Source of the DNA: Candidatus Avedoeria danica
GTDB taxonomy: Bacteria; Chloroflexota; Anaerolineae; Epilineales; Epilineaceae
Assembly (NCBI GenBank): GCA_016703025.1
Contig: JADJCV010000002.1
Location: 124,001 to 188,000, forward strand
Length of the DNA stretch: 64,000 bases
Reading direction: 5' to 3'
The first letter of the stretch is position 1. Every line of letters starts with the position of its first letter. Shown piece by piece: positions 16,279-25,600 of the stretch. Below the pieces are notes generated by a model. It was not told the DNA's origin. It ran no database searches and saw only the letters and a list, made by a program, of their open reading frames with translations. Both the position numbers and the translations under genes were made by a program.

Positions 16279-19200
16279 TTACGGCCGATACGACCGCGGC
16301 GGCGGGCACGTGGCCACCGGGTCCGGCGGCGGGGTGACGTTCGGGCCGACGAGGCAGCCGGCGCGCCAGACGGGCGGGTTGAACAGCTTGTTGTAGCGGA
16401 TGCCGCGGTTCGTCAGGTCCAGACAAACGCGGCGCGGGTTCGGCAGGTCGTCGTAACCGGGCGTCGGGTACCTCGGGCTGCCGGGGACGTTCGGGTTGGA
16501 GAGGTCGTTCAGGCCGTAGAAGCCGGGCGGGTCGGCGTCGGCGTCCTGGAAGACGGCCGCCAGCTGGGCCTGGGCCGTGGCCAGGATCGGCGGGCGCTCG
16601 CAGTCGGTGACGCGCCAGTCCTGGTAGATGACGAGGCAAACGCACGGCGCGGCCATGCCGGTCGGCGTCGCGCTGGGCGTGTGCGTCGCGGTGGCGGTGG
16701 GCGTCCGGGTGGGCGTCGCGGTCGGGGTGTGCGTCGGGGTCGCGGTCGGCGTGTGCGTGGGCGTGGCCGTGGGCGTGGCGGTGGGTGTGCGGGTGGGCGT
16801 CGACGTGCGCGTCGGCGTCGACGTCGATGTGGCGGTTGGCGTGATCGTCGCGGTGGGCGTCGATGTGGCCGTGCGCGTGGCCGTCGCCGTGTGTGTGGGC
16901 GTCGACGAGTTCGTCGCCGTCGGCGTCATGCTGGGCGTCGCCGTGTGCGTGGGCGTCGGCGTGCTCGTTGGGGTGTTCGTGGATGTGGCCGTGTTCGTCG
17001 CGGTCGGGGTCGACGTGGCGGTGTGGGTGGGCGTGGCGGTCGACGTGTTCGTCGCCGTCGGCGTTTGGGTCGGCGTGGCGGTCGACGTGTTCGTCGGGGT
17101 CGCGGTCGGCGTGTTCGTGGCGGTGTTCGTGGCCGTGGCCGTGTTCGTTGGCGTCGCGGTCGGGGTCGAAGTGGCCGTCTTCGTCGGTGTGGCGGTGTTC
17201 GTCGGCGTCGCCGTCGCGGTCTGGCACGGGCCGTTGATGCAGTCGTTGAGGAAGACGTTCTCCGGCTCGCCGCACGCGCCGGCGTTGGCGACGACGATGT
17301 CCGGGCAGCGGTCGCCGTTCAGATCGGCGGCGGCGATCGCCAGGCCGTCGTGGTTGCCCGCCGGTGGGGCGAGGAGGCGGACGGGGGCCGGGTCGAACGC
17401 GACGGGACCGAGCGGGCGGCGGAAGGCGTCGCGCCGTGTCGCGTTGAGCCAGACCAGATCGCCCCGCTCGCTCGGGCAGGCGTCGAGGCCGAGGGCGGGG
17501 TTGGGCAGCCAGCGGAGCGTGCTCACGACGGCGTCGAGGTCGCAGTCGCCGTCGAAGTCGGCCAGGGCGACGCCGGTCGAGTTCGTCTGGCCGAGACGAA
17601 GGGCGGCGGGGTCGAACGTCCCGTCGCCGTTGTTCATGTAGACCGCGTCGGCCGCGCCGCGCAGGTTGGCGTTGGCGACGTACGCGTCAAGGTCGCCGTC
17701 CTCGTCGAGGTCGCCGAGCGCCACGCCGAAGCTGAAGTCACCGCCGAAGCGCTGGCGCTCCGTGAAGCGGCCGCGGCCGTCGTTCAGCCAGACGGACTCC
17801 TTGTCCTCTTCTCGGGCGACGCCGGCGTTCGCGAGGAATGCGTCGAGGTCGCCGTCGCCGTCGAGGTCGCCGAGGGCGACGTCCGTCGTGAACGGCGCGC
17901 GGTCGCGGTCGCCCGGGAAGTCGGGCGACGTGCCGACGCCGATCCGCTGGCCGCTGTCGCTGAACGTGCCGCGGCCGTCGTTCCGCCAGACGGTGTCGGG
18001 GCCGGTGTTCGCGAACCAGATGTCGAGGTCGCCGTCGCCGTCCAGGTCGCCCAGCGCCGCCGCGTTGCCGCGGTCGTTGCCGATCCGCTGGCCGCCGTCG
18101 CGCAGCGTGCCCCGGCCGTCGTTGAGGAGCACGGCGTCGGCCGCGCCCGTCCGGCCGGTGTTCACGACGACGGCGTCGAGGTCGCGGTCGCCGTCCACGT
18201 CGCCGAGCACGACGTCCTTGGCATTGAAGCGCCCGGCGATCTGTGCGATCGCGAGGTTGCCGCGCCCATCGTTCGTCAGCACCTGCAGGTCCGCCCCTGC
18301 GTTCGGCCCGCCCCGCTCGCTCTCGATGTTCGCGACGACGGCATCGCTGTCGCCGTCGCCGTCGAGGTCGCCGAGCGCGACGCCCTCGCTGTTGCCGCCG
18401 CCCATCCGCCGGCCGCCGATCGATTGGCCGGTGTCCTCGAACAGGTCGGGCGAGGGATTGCTCGAGGTGCGGACGGTGGCGCTGACGTTCAGCCAGATCT
18501 CGTCGGCCTCGCCCTCGTCGAAGCGGCAGAAGCCGTCGGGCGGGGCGCCGTAGTTGGCGGCGAAGAGGTCGGGGATCGCGTCGCCGTTCACGTCGGCGAC
18601 CGCCAGCCCCCAGGTGTTCGCGTTGCCGAGCCGCATCCCGCTATCGACCAGGACGACGACGTCCTTCCCCGGGCTCTCGTTCAGGTAGACGACGTTCGGC
18701 GCGCCGCAGACGCCCGATTCGGCGACGACGGCGTCCAAGTCCCGGTCGCCGTCGACGTCGGCGAACCGAACGCCGAAGCTGTAGAGGGCAGGGAAGACGA
18801 TGCCGCTGTCTCGGAAGGCGATGGTGCCGGACTGTCGCGGCCAATACGTCAGGTCGGGCGTCGGACGCGCCGGGTTGTCCGGCTCGCTGACGTTGATCCA
18901 GACCTTGTCGCGGTTCTCGCCCGGGCTGGCGCCGGCGTTCGCCTCGAACACGTCGAGGTCGCCGTCGCCGTCGAGGTCGCCGAGCGCGATGTCGACGGTG
19001 TGCGGCCCGTCGCCGTTCGCGTGCCGCTCGCCAATCCGCAGCGTGCTGTCGCGCAGCTGGATCGGGCGGGCGGACAGCAGGCCGGCGGGGCCGGGGCCGG
19101 GCGGCGGCGTGTCGTTCAGCCAGAGCTTGTCCAAGCCGGTCTCGGCGGTGAAGGCGTCCAGGTCGCCGTCGCCGTCGAGATCGCCCAGCGCCACGGCGTT

Positions 19201-19977
19201 GCCGCGCCGCTCGCCGATCCGGAGACCGGAGTCGGCGAACCGCCCGCCGCCCACGTTCACCCAGACGTTGTCCGCCTGGCCGCGGTTCACGCGCAACGGG
19301 TGGTCGATGTCGGGCACGTCGCGTACGACGACGCCGAGGTCCTCGGGTCCGGTCTCGTGGTTGTTGGCGACGTACGCGTCGAGGTCGCCGTCGCCGTCGA
19401 GGTCGCCGAGCGCGACGCCGCGGCCGTCCGCGTGGCCGAGGCGCTGGCCGCTGTCGGCGAAGCGGGCGCGGCCGTCGTTCAGCCAGACCTCGTCGCCGGC
19501 GCCGAAGCGGTCGGGGTCGCCGTCGACGGCGAAGGCCGGGATCAGCTCGTCGAAGCCGCCCATGCTGAAGAAGGCGTCGAGGTCGCCGTCCGCGTCGAGG
19601 TCGCCGAGCGCAACGTCCCAGGCATTGCCCACCGCCAGGCGCTGGCCGGTGTCCGTGAAGAAGCCCTTGCCGTCGTTCAGCCAGACCTGGCTGAAGCCCT
19701 TGCAGCGCGGGCAGTCCGCAATCCGGGCGATGACGGCGTCCCGGTCGCCGTCGCCGTCGAGGTCTCCGAGCGCAACGGCCAAGCTCTTGCCGCCCACCGG
19801 CACACCGCCCATCGGCCCGGGCGGCAGGATGCCGCGGTCCGTAAACGAGGGACGGGCGCCCTGCGCGGACACCGCCGACGCGCCGACGAACGCCGCGGCC
19901 GTGAGGACGGCGGCGGCGAGGCAGGCGGTGCGGCACAGCGACGTGAGGCGGCGGTGCATGGGCGGCGGAAGCTCCAT
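16279..19977 (-). CDS. Large secreted VCBS/FG-GAP repeat protein with Thr/Pro stalk
   Basis: 1232 residues from ATG 19977 (ATG 19959 would begin closer to the signal peptide; 20019 is also possible). Sec signal peptide ending ASAVSAQG. Then 14 repeats of the type ALGDLDGDGDLDAFxAN, each with a DxDxDG-like calcium loop, arranged as in integrin-type seven-blade propellers (about 40-920). A Thr/Pro/Ser/Ala stalk of about 190 residues (TPTATPTNTAT pattern) follows, then a C-terminal domain of about 125 residues with six cysteines. No anchor is visible. Probably a calcium-stabilised adhesion or matrix protein whose stalk could be O-glycosylated. The gene ends 6 bases from the convergent GT39 stop. 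Confidence 0.85.
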   Translation of the reverse strand: MELPPPMHRRLTSLCRTACLAAAVLTAAAFVGASAVSAQGARPSFTDRGILPPGPMGGVPVGGKSLAVALGDLDGDGDRDAVIARIADCPRCKGFSQVWLNDGKGFFTDTGQRLAVGNAWDVALGDLDADGDLDAFFSMGGFDELIPAFAVDGDPDRFGAGDEVWLNDGRARFADSGQRLGHADGRGVALGDLDGDGDLDAYVANNHETGPEDLGVVVRDVPDIDHPLRVNRGQADNVWVNVGGGRFADSGLRIGERRGNAVALGDLDGDGDLDAFTAETGLDKLWLNDTPPPGPGPAGLLSARPIQLRDSTLRIGERHANGDGPHTVDIALGDLDGDGDLDVFEANAGASPGENRDKVWINVSEPDNPARPTPDLTYWPRQSGTIAFRDSGIVFPALYSFGVRFADVDGDRDLDAVVAESGVCGAPNVVYLNESPGKDVVVLVDSGMRLGNANTWGLAVADVNGDAIPDLFAANYGAPPDGFCRFDEGEADEIWLNVSATVRTSSNPSPDLFEDTGQSIGGRRMGGGNSEGVALGDLDGDGDSDAVVANIESERGGPNAGADLQVLTNDGRGNLAIAQIAGRFNAKDVVLGDVDGDRDLDAVVVNTGRTGAADAVLLNDGRGTLRDGGQRIGNDRGNAAALGDLDGDGDLDIWFANTGPDTVWRNDGRGTFSDSGQRIGVGTSPDFPGDRDRAPFTTDVALGDLDGDGDLDAFLANAGVAREEDKESVWLNDGRGRFTERQRFGGDFSFGVALGDLDEDGDLDAYVANANLRGAADAVYMNNGDGTFDPAALRLGQTNSTGVALADFDGDCDLDAVVSTLRWLPNPALGLDACPSERGDLVWLNATRRDAFRRPLGPVAFDPAPVRLLAPPAGNHDGLAIAAADLNGDRCPDIVVANAGACGEPENVFLNDCINGPCQTATATPTNTATPTKTATSTPTATPTNTATATNTATNTPTATPTNTSTATPTQTPTATNTSTATPTHTATSTPTATNTATSTNTPTSTPTPTHTATPSMTPTATNSSTPTHTATATRTATSTPTATITPTATSTSTPTRTSTPTRTPTATPTATPTHTPTATPTHTPTATPTRTPTATATHTPSATPTGMAAPCVCLVIYQDWRVTDCERPPILATAQAQLAAVFQDADADPPGFYGLNDLSNPNVPGSPRYPTPGYDDLPNPRRVCLDLTNRGIRYNKLFNPPVWRAGCLVGPNVTPPPDPVATCPPPRSYRP
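16668..17228. repeat. Low-complexity DNA encoding the Thr/Pro stalk
   Basis: About 560 bases of imperfect hexamer-like repeats (GGCGTCGCGGTC and variants on the plus strand) that encode alternating Thr-Pro/Thr-Ala on the minus strand. Repeats like this are prone to slippage and length change. Not a CRISPR: the units are 6-18 bases with no spacers. Confidence 0.8.
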
Positions 19978-20092
19978 TACGAATTCGTAACCCGGGGCAC
20001 ATCGATAAGAACGTGCCATGAGAGACAACGGATACGGACCCTACCGCGACGATACGCCGGAAGTTCCGGTCCGCCAAAGCGGCAGCCCGTGC

Positions 20093-20098
20093 TAATAT
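20093..20098 (+). promoter_or_regulatory. Putative -10 element of the rhodanese gene
   Basis: TAATAT, AT-rich in a GC-rich context, 41 bases upstream of the ATG at 20139 in the divergent gap to the VCBS gene. No clear -35. Confidence 0.35.
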
Positions 20099-20138
20099 GC
20101 CGGTTCGCAAGCCCGCCCCACCGCCAAGGAAACGCTGC

Positions 20139-20768
20139 ATGACCTTCAAGATCGACCGTCGCGTGTTCTATGCCGTCGTGGCCGTCCTCGCGCTCGGCGG
20201 GGCGCTGGCCGTCGGCCTCCTGGTTGGTCGCGGGTCCGGCGCGCCGGGCAGCACCGCCCAGGTGGACGCCCCCGCCGACCCCGCCGCCCTTCCCACATCC
20301 GCCGTCGCGCCGATCGACGGCGCCCCCACCGTCGACCCGGCTTTCGCCGACCTGCCGCGGATCGAGATCGCGGACGCGTTCCAGCGATTCGAGCAGGGCG
20401 ACGCGCTTTTCGTGGACGCGCGCGCGTCCGGTGAGTTCACCTACGAGCACATTCCGGGCGCGGTGAACATCCCGTACACCGAGGCCGAGGCCCGCATGGG
20501 TGAGCTGCCGACGGACAAGGACATCATCGTCTACTGTGCCTGACCGTCCGCCCAAGAAAGCGTCCGTGCGGCGCAAACGTGGGTGGACAAGGGGATGAAG
20601 AACGTCGTCGTCATGTGGGATGGGTTGAATTCGTGGAAGTCAGCCGGCCATCCGGTCGATCCTCCTGCCGCGGGCGGCGCGGCCGATCCGGGCGCCGCCG
20701 ACGACGGCAGCGCGCCGCTCATGATCACGGTGCCGGCCGGCAGCGCCGCGACGCCGGTGCTGCCCTGA
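20139..20768 (+). CDS. Membrane-anchored rhodanese with in-frame UGA, probable selenoprotein
   Basis: ATG 20139 with AAGGA 8 bases upstream; one N-terminal membrane segment (VFYAVVAVLALGGALAVGLL), then an Ala/Pro spacer and a single rhodanese domain facing outside. The domain runs IEIADAFQRFEQGDALFVDAR...EHIPGAVNIPY...DIIVYCA and meets TGA at 20541-20543. The same frame continues with fully family-like sequence, PSAQESVRAAQTWVDKGMKN and VVVMWDGLNSWKSAGHPV, to a stop at 20768 (209 residues in all). Some rhodaneses carry YCxCP at this site, so the UGA replaces the second cysteine as YCA-U-P. A hairpin with bacterial SECIS geometry follows immediately. Selenocysteine insertion is the favoured reading; a nonsense mutation is the alternative. 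Confidence 0.72.
20546..20588 (+). promoter_or_regulatory. Candidate bacterial SECIS element
   Basis: Starts 2 bases after the in-frame TGA. Outer stem GTCCGCCCA (20546-20554) pairs with TGGGTGGAC (20580-20588), nine pairs with one G-U. Inner stem GCGTC (20560-20564) pairs with GGCGC (20570-20574). Apical loop CGUGC has G at its second position and begins 22 bases after the UGA, within the usual 16-37 base range. Confidence 0.6.
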
Positions 20769-20811
20769 TCGGGACCGCGCTGTTCACGTTGCGTCCCTCC
20801 GATCATCAGGG
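20763..20811. terminator. Bidirectional hairpin between convergent genes
   Basis: CCCTG/CAGGG and ATCGG/CCGAT pair across the gap between the rhodanese (ends 20768) and the leftward GT39 gene (ends 20806), with a 3-base bulge. It overlaps both stop codons. There is no U-tract, as is common in such GC-rich DNA. Confidence 0.4.
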
Positions 20812-22470
20812 CCGCGCCCAGATCCAGGCATAGTCGATTCCGTTCAGCCGGACGACGTGCGTCGGCGGTCGCCCCTCGACCGCCGACAGGATCTCCTCCG
20901 GCTCACCGATCTGCCGATCGTCGATCATGACGACGAGCCAGTCCGCCTCCCGCCACTTCTTGGGCGACACGATACGGCCTGAGAAGCGGTGCGCGATCAT
21001 CGTGTCGCTGGCCGTCGCCACGGTCAGCCCATCGCCGGTGCGCTGGTCGTTCAACCAGTCCACGACGAGATCCGAGCCCTCGCCCCACCCGACGGGCAGC
21101 ACCCGCGCCGCCGCCGGCCCGCCGCCGAGGAGCGGGTTGTACCACGCCAGGTAATAGGGGTGATGGGCGACGACGACCACGGCCTGCGCGACGACGAGCG
21201 CAGCCAAGATGCCCACGTCGCCAACCACCCCACGTCGCCGCCCCACCCCCGCCCGCCACCGCCGCGCCGCGTCCACCACCGCCACGAGACCGACGGCGGC
21301 CACGACGTCGAGCGCCGGCAGGCTGGGGAGCATGTAGCGCTCGAACTTCTTGGCGCCCGCGCCCATCGCCAGCACGAAGACGACCGCCCACGCCAGCAGC
21401 ACGGACGCCGTCCACCGCCCCCGCCGCGCCTCGCGCACCGCGACGCCGACGCCGACGAGCGCGCCGACGAGCGACAGCGGCGTCATCCGCCACGGGATCG
21501 CGGCCAGGTAGAGGCCGATCCCGGGATCGGGCGAGACCCGCCCGGCCAAGAACACGGCCTCGCGCGCCTGCCCCGCGCCTTCGGCCGCGTACGCCAGCAT
21601 GCGCCGGAACGTTTCGACGGGCGCGACCCACATCGCCGGCCAGACGGCGACGTAGGTGACCGCGGCCGCAACGGCGACGACGACGCCGGCGTCCAGCCAC
21701 CGCACGAGGCCGTCGCCCACACGCGTCCGACTCCGCCCGCGCACGACGTCGACGACGATTCGCACCGTGATGACGGCCGCGACGAACGCGCCGAGGACGA
21801 GCATCGGCGACTTTTCCACGACGGCCAGGCCGGTCGCGATGCCGGTGGCGATGAGCCAGCGCTTCGAGGGCGCGGGTGGCGCGACGTCGACCCAGCGCGC
21901 CAGGCAGAGGACGGCGACGAGGGCGAGCAAGGCGGCGACGGCGTCGAGGTGGAGGACACGGCTGTGGGCGAGGAGGTAGGGGTCGAAGGCGAGAATGGCG
22001 GCGGCGGTGGTGGCGGTCGTCGGGCCGACGAGCGGGCGGGCGAGCCACCAGGCGAGGGCGATGGCGAGGGCGGTGAGGAGGGCGAGGGCGGCGCGCATCG
22101 GGTTGAGCGGCGCGTCCTGATCGTCGACGGCGGACGATGCGGGCTCGCTCATCGCCAGTGCCGCCGCGCCCGCCCACATCGTGACGACGCCCGGGTGCTC
22201 ACGCTGGAAGGTACGGGCGAGGTCGCCGCTCTCGAGCGCATGCAGGAACGCGGTCGAGCGCTCGGCCCACGTCGGCTCGTCCCAGGTGACGAAGCGGGCG
22301 GGGGCGAGGAGGCGGGGGGCTAGGGCTAGGGTGAAGACGGCGAGGAAGGCGAGGGAGGGGGAGGGGGGGCGGATGAAGCCCCACTCCCGCCGGCCTAAGG
22401 CCCTCTCCCCCCGACCCCCTCCCCCAAGTCTGGGGGAGGGGGAGGATGCTTGGCGGGAGGAAGGGACCAT
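20806..22470 (-). CDS. GT39-type membrane glycosyltransferase
   Basis: 554 residues if ATG 22470 is used; no ribosome site is visible and the start lies inside the repeat element 22392-22592, so the N-terminus is uncertain. The recognisable protein begins near PSLAFLAVFTLALAPRL. About ten membrane segments follow, with the acidic VTWDEPTWAERS after the first and conserved EHPGVVTMWAGA, SRVLHLDAV, VEKSPML, KKFERYMLPSLPALD and YNPLLGG, shared with the neighbouring GT39 protein. It uses a polyprenyl-phosphate sugar donor on the outer face. It is downstream of, and in the same orientation as, the 1257-residue paralogue. Confidence 0.75.
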   Translation of the reverse strand: MVPSSRQASSPSPRLGGGGRGERALGRREWGFIRPPSPSLAFLAVFTLALAPRLLAPARFVTWDEPTWAERSTAFLHALESGDLARTFQREHPGVVTMWAGAAALAMSEPASSAVDDQDAPLNPMRAALALLTALAIALAWWLARPLVGPTTATTAAAILAFDPYLLAHSRVLHLDAVAALLALVAVLCLARWVDVAPPAPSKRWLIATGIATGLAVVEKSPMLVLGAFVAAVITVRIVVDVVRGRSRTRVGDGLVRWLDAGVVVAVAAAVTYVAVWPAMWVAPVETFRRMLAYAAEGAGQAREAVFLAGRVSPDPGIGLYLAAIPWRMTPLSLVGALVGVGVAVREARRGRWTASVLLAWAVVFVLAMGAGAKKFERYMLPSLPALDVVAAVGLVAVVDAARRWRAGVGRRRGVVGDVGILAALVVAQAVVVVAHHPYYLAWYNPLLGGGPAAARVLPVGWGEGSDLVVDWLNDQRTGDGLTVATASDTMIAHRFSGRIVSPKKWREADWLVVMIDDRQIGEPEEILSAVEGRPPTHVVRLNGIDYAWIWARP

Positions 22471-22592
22471 GGGTTCTGGGGAGGCGATCGCGACAATTCG
22501 AGGCGGATCCTTTTGTCCCTCCTCCCCCAATCCGTGATCCTCCCCCTCCCCCAGACTTGGGGGAGGGGGTTGGGGGGTGAGGGCCTTAGGCC
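22392..22592. repeat. Inverted-repeat element, family B (MITE-like), copy 1
   Basis: A left arm (GGCCTAAGGCCCTC, then CTCCCCCAAGTCTGGGGGAG, 22392-22444) and a reversed right arm (CTCCCCCAGACTTGGGGGAG then GAGGGCCTTAGGCC, 22541-22592) flank about 95 bases that include GCTTGGCGGGAGGA and TTCTGG. The same arrangement recurs at 28349-28490. It occupies the gap between two GT39 genes and the possible N-terminal codons of the downstream one. No coding capacity of its own. Confidence 0.7.
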
Positions 22593-22619
22593 GAGGGGAG
22601 AGGGCCTCAGGCGCCCCGC

Positions 22620-25600
22620 TCACCGCACCGTCACCCTTCCGACCTTCACCCACCCGTCGCTGCCCGTCGCGCCGTCGCCCGTCGCGGTCACCGGCGCGTC
22701 GCTCCCGTCGGTTGCCGTCAGTCGGACGACGATGTCGTAGCGACCCGCATCCTGCACGTCGGCGACGAGGATGTGACGATCCCGGATCACCTCGCCGCCG
22801 ATCCACGACGTGATCCGCCGCCGGCCGTCGGCAGGGGCGAAGCCCTGTGCAGAGACGACGTCGCCGTCACCATTCATGAAGCCGATCCAGAAGAGCTGTT
22901 CGGTATCGGCTTGCGTCAGCGCCTCCCACCACAGCGTCACCGTCACCGGCGCACCCGTGTCGACGCGCGTGATGGCGACCTCGGCGGCGCGGAGCTTGGC
23001 GAGGTCGCCGAACGTGACGTCGCGCTGGGTGTCGGACGGCACGTCGGGCGGCAGGTCGTAGAAGCGGAGGGGGCCGTCGATGGTGAAGGGTGCGGTGAGT
23101 GACGCCCAGCCGTCCGGTCCTCGGCCGCGCAATGGTCGCTGGTCCGCGTCGAGCAGCGTGAAGCGGATGAATCCCTCGCCGGCCATCGCGCGGCCGTAGA
23201 TCGGGGCGTAGTGGTCCGCTCGGAGGCGGTCGCCGGGCTGCCATCGGTCGATGGGCAGCGCGACGATCGGCGCCGTCATGTCGCTGACGTTGGCGCCGAG
23301 CGTGTCGGTGATGCGGATGTGGACGAAGGCGGGGAGCGTGGCGGAGGTCCCGACCGTGGCGGTCGTCGAGGTCGAAGCGCCGGTCGGGACGGACCAGACG
23401 GCGGTCACCGCCGCGGCGTTCCCTGCTTCGACCGGCCGCGCGACGTCGAAGCCCCAGAGCGCAACGTCGTCGGTGAGCGCGGCGTCGATGTGGCCGTGCG
23501 TGAGGCCGAGGGCGGAGTCGTCGAAGGCGACGGTGGCGGGGCCGACCTCGATCGGGAAGGCGAAGACACCGTCCGTCAGCCGTTGCACGTCCTTCAGCGA
23601 CGTCCGATCGCCGGCTGGGCGGGGCGCGGCGTCGAGGCGGCGCGTGGTGCGGCCGTCGTAGACGCCGATGAGCAGCGCGTATCGCCCCGGGACGGTGCCG
23701 GCCGGGATCGACACGACGCGGCGGTCGAATTCGGTCTCGTTCAGCGGCCATTGCGACGTGGGTCGACCGGCGGCATCGAGCAGCGGCCGATCGTCCTGGG
23801 CGATCCGACGCGCGCCGATCACGCGAACGTCGGCGGCCGGAACGAGATGAAAGAAGCCCACGAGGTCGGCGTCGACCGCGGCCGGACGTTGCCAGCGCAG
23901 CGTGATCGGCAGCCCGCGCCCGGGTTCGGCCGCGCGCGCCGGCACGTCGATGCCGACGAGGGCGACGCCGACAGCCGGATCCGCCGGATCGCGGTCGAAA
24001 TAGCCGATCGGCTCCGTCAACGCCACCGTCGTGCTGATCTGCATCGTCGCGCTGACGCCGCTTGTCGCGCTGACGCCCGCCGTCGGGTCGACGCCCGCCG
24101 GCGCGCCGCCGCTCGCCAGTGGCTCGACGACCGACGGACCGGCGGTATCAGTCTGGACTTCGGGCGCCCGGTCGAAGCGCGACACGCGCAGCTCGTCGTA
24201 AACGCTGTCGGCGGTGCGGTAGGCGTTCACGGCCAGCGCATCGTCGACGCGGCGGAGGGCGCGGTACGGGACGACATCGATGTAACGGACCCACCAGAGG
24301 CGCTCGTATGTGATAAACGACGCCTCGAGCAGCGCGTCGACGGTCTCGTCCGTCGCGTTCGGATCGACCTCGACAACGACGAGCGGACCGCTGTAGCCGC
24401 GGGCAAAGACGGAGCCGGCGCGGACGAGGATCGCGTCGCGTTTGGGATCGGCGCGGTCGTCGATGAAGTGGGCCGCCGGCTCCCAGTTGCGGTTCGCGAA
24501 GACCCAGCCGTACATCAGATCGCCCACCTTCATCGTCAGATCGGGCGCCACGACGGGCGTTGGGGCATGGTCGGGGCGGGCTTCGGGGCCGAAGTAGCGA
24601 CCGATCAGCTCGGGGTCGAGGATCCGCTGGAGCTGGTTGCGGTAGAACACGAAGTAGTCCGTCACGGCCGGGTCGATGTCGTCCATGCCGTGCGCCAGGC
24701 CCTTGAACTGGGGGCCGATGACGGAGCGGTAGCGCGTGGCCAGCTGCAGCGTCTCGGGCGACGGCTGCGCGTTCAGGTAGGCCGCCGCCTGGTCGAGCCC
24801 CTCGCCCCAGCCCAGGAGGAGCGCGAACTCACCGGCCCGCGCGCCGCCGACGAGCGGGTTATATGCGTCCAGGAAGTACGGGCGGTGGGCGTAGAGCGTG
24901 AAGGCGAGCGACCATGCGACGACGAGGGCGCCGAAGGCGATGGCGCCCTCGGCTTGGATGGCGGCCATGGTGGCGTCCACCGACGACGACGACGCCGAGG
25001 TCTCCGAGGCCGTCGAAGCCGTCGACGCGCCGGTGTCGTCCCGATCGTCCGCCTGCTTGCGGCGCATGCCGCGCTCGCCCCAGGCGACCAGGGCGGTGGC
25101 GATGCCCCAGCCGGCGACGATGTTCAGGGCGGGGAAGATGGGCAGGAGGTAGCGGTCGAATTTCTTGGCGCCGCCGGTCATGATGAGGGCGAAGAGGAGG
25201 GCGAAGGCGACGAGGGCGAGGAGGACCGGGCGGGCGGTGCGTGATGGGACCGCGGGGAGGCGTTCGGCGGCGGGCGAGGGCACGGCATGCCGTGCCCCCG
25301 CGCGGGCCTCGGAACGACCGCTGGCCCCCGCCGGATCACCACTTGGCCTCACGTGTCGGCGCTTCATGCCGAACCACCCTGCCAACACCAACCCCACCAT
25401 CGCCACCGGCGTCGTCCGCAGCGCCCACGCCACCGGGTAGAACGCGGGGCCGGGGTCGACGACGGGGCGGCCCCAGAAGTAGTTGCCGCCCTCGTGTCCC
25501 TGGTCGGCGTAGCTCTCCGCGCCGCCGAGGACGGCGCGCAACGACGCGATCGGGTGGACCCACATCGCCGGCCAGACGGCAACGTAGGCGGCGGTCGCTG

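Noticed and set aside
16668..17228. Possible CRISPR array
   Set aside because: Repeats are short, irregular and continuous without spacers. They encode the Thr/Pro stalk of the VCBS protein.
20097..20543. Rhodanese as a complete 148-residue protein ending at 20543
   Set aside because: This would end two residues after the active-site cysteine and discard 75 family-like residues in the same frame. Start 20139 also has the better ribosome site.
22620..22806. N-terminal extension of the 20806-22470 GT39 protein to 22806
   Set aside because: It would overlap the end of the upstream GT39 gene and consists of Arg-rich shadow sequence plus translated repeat.
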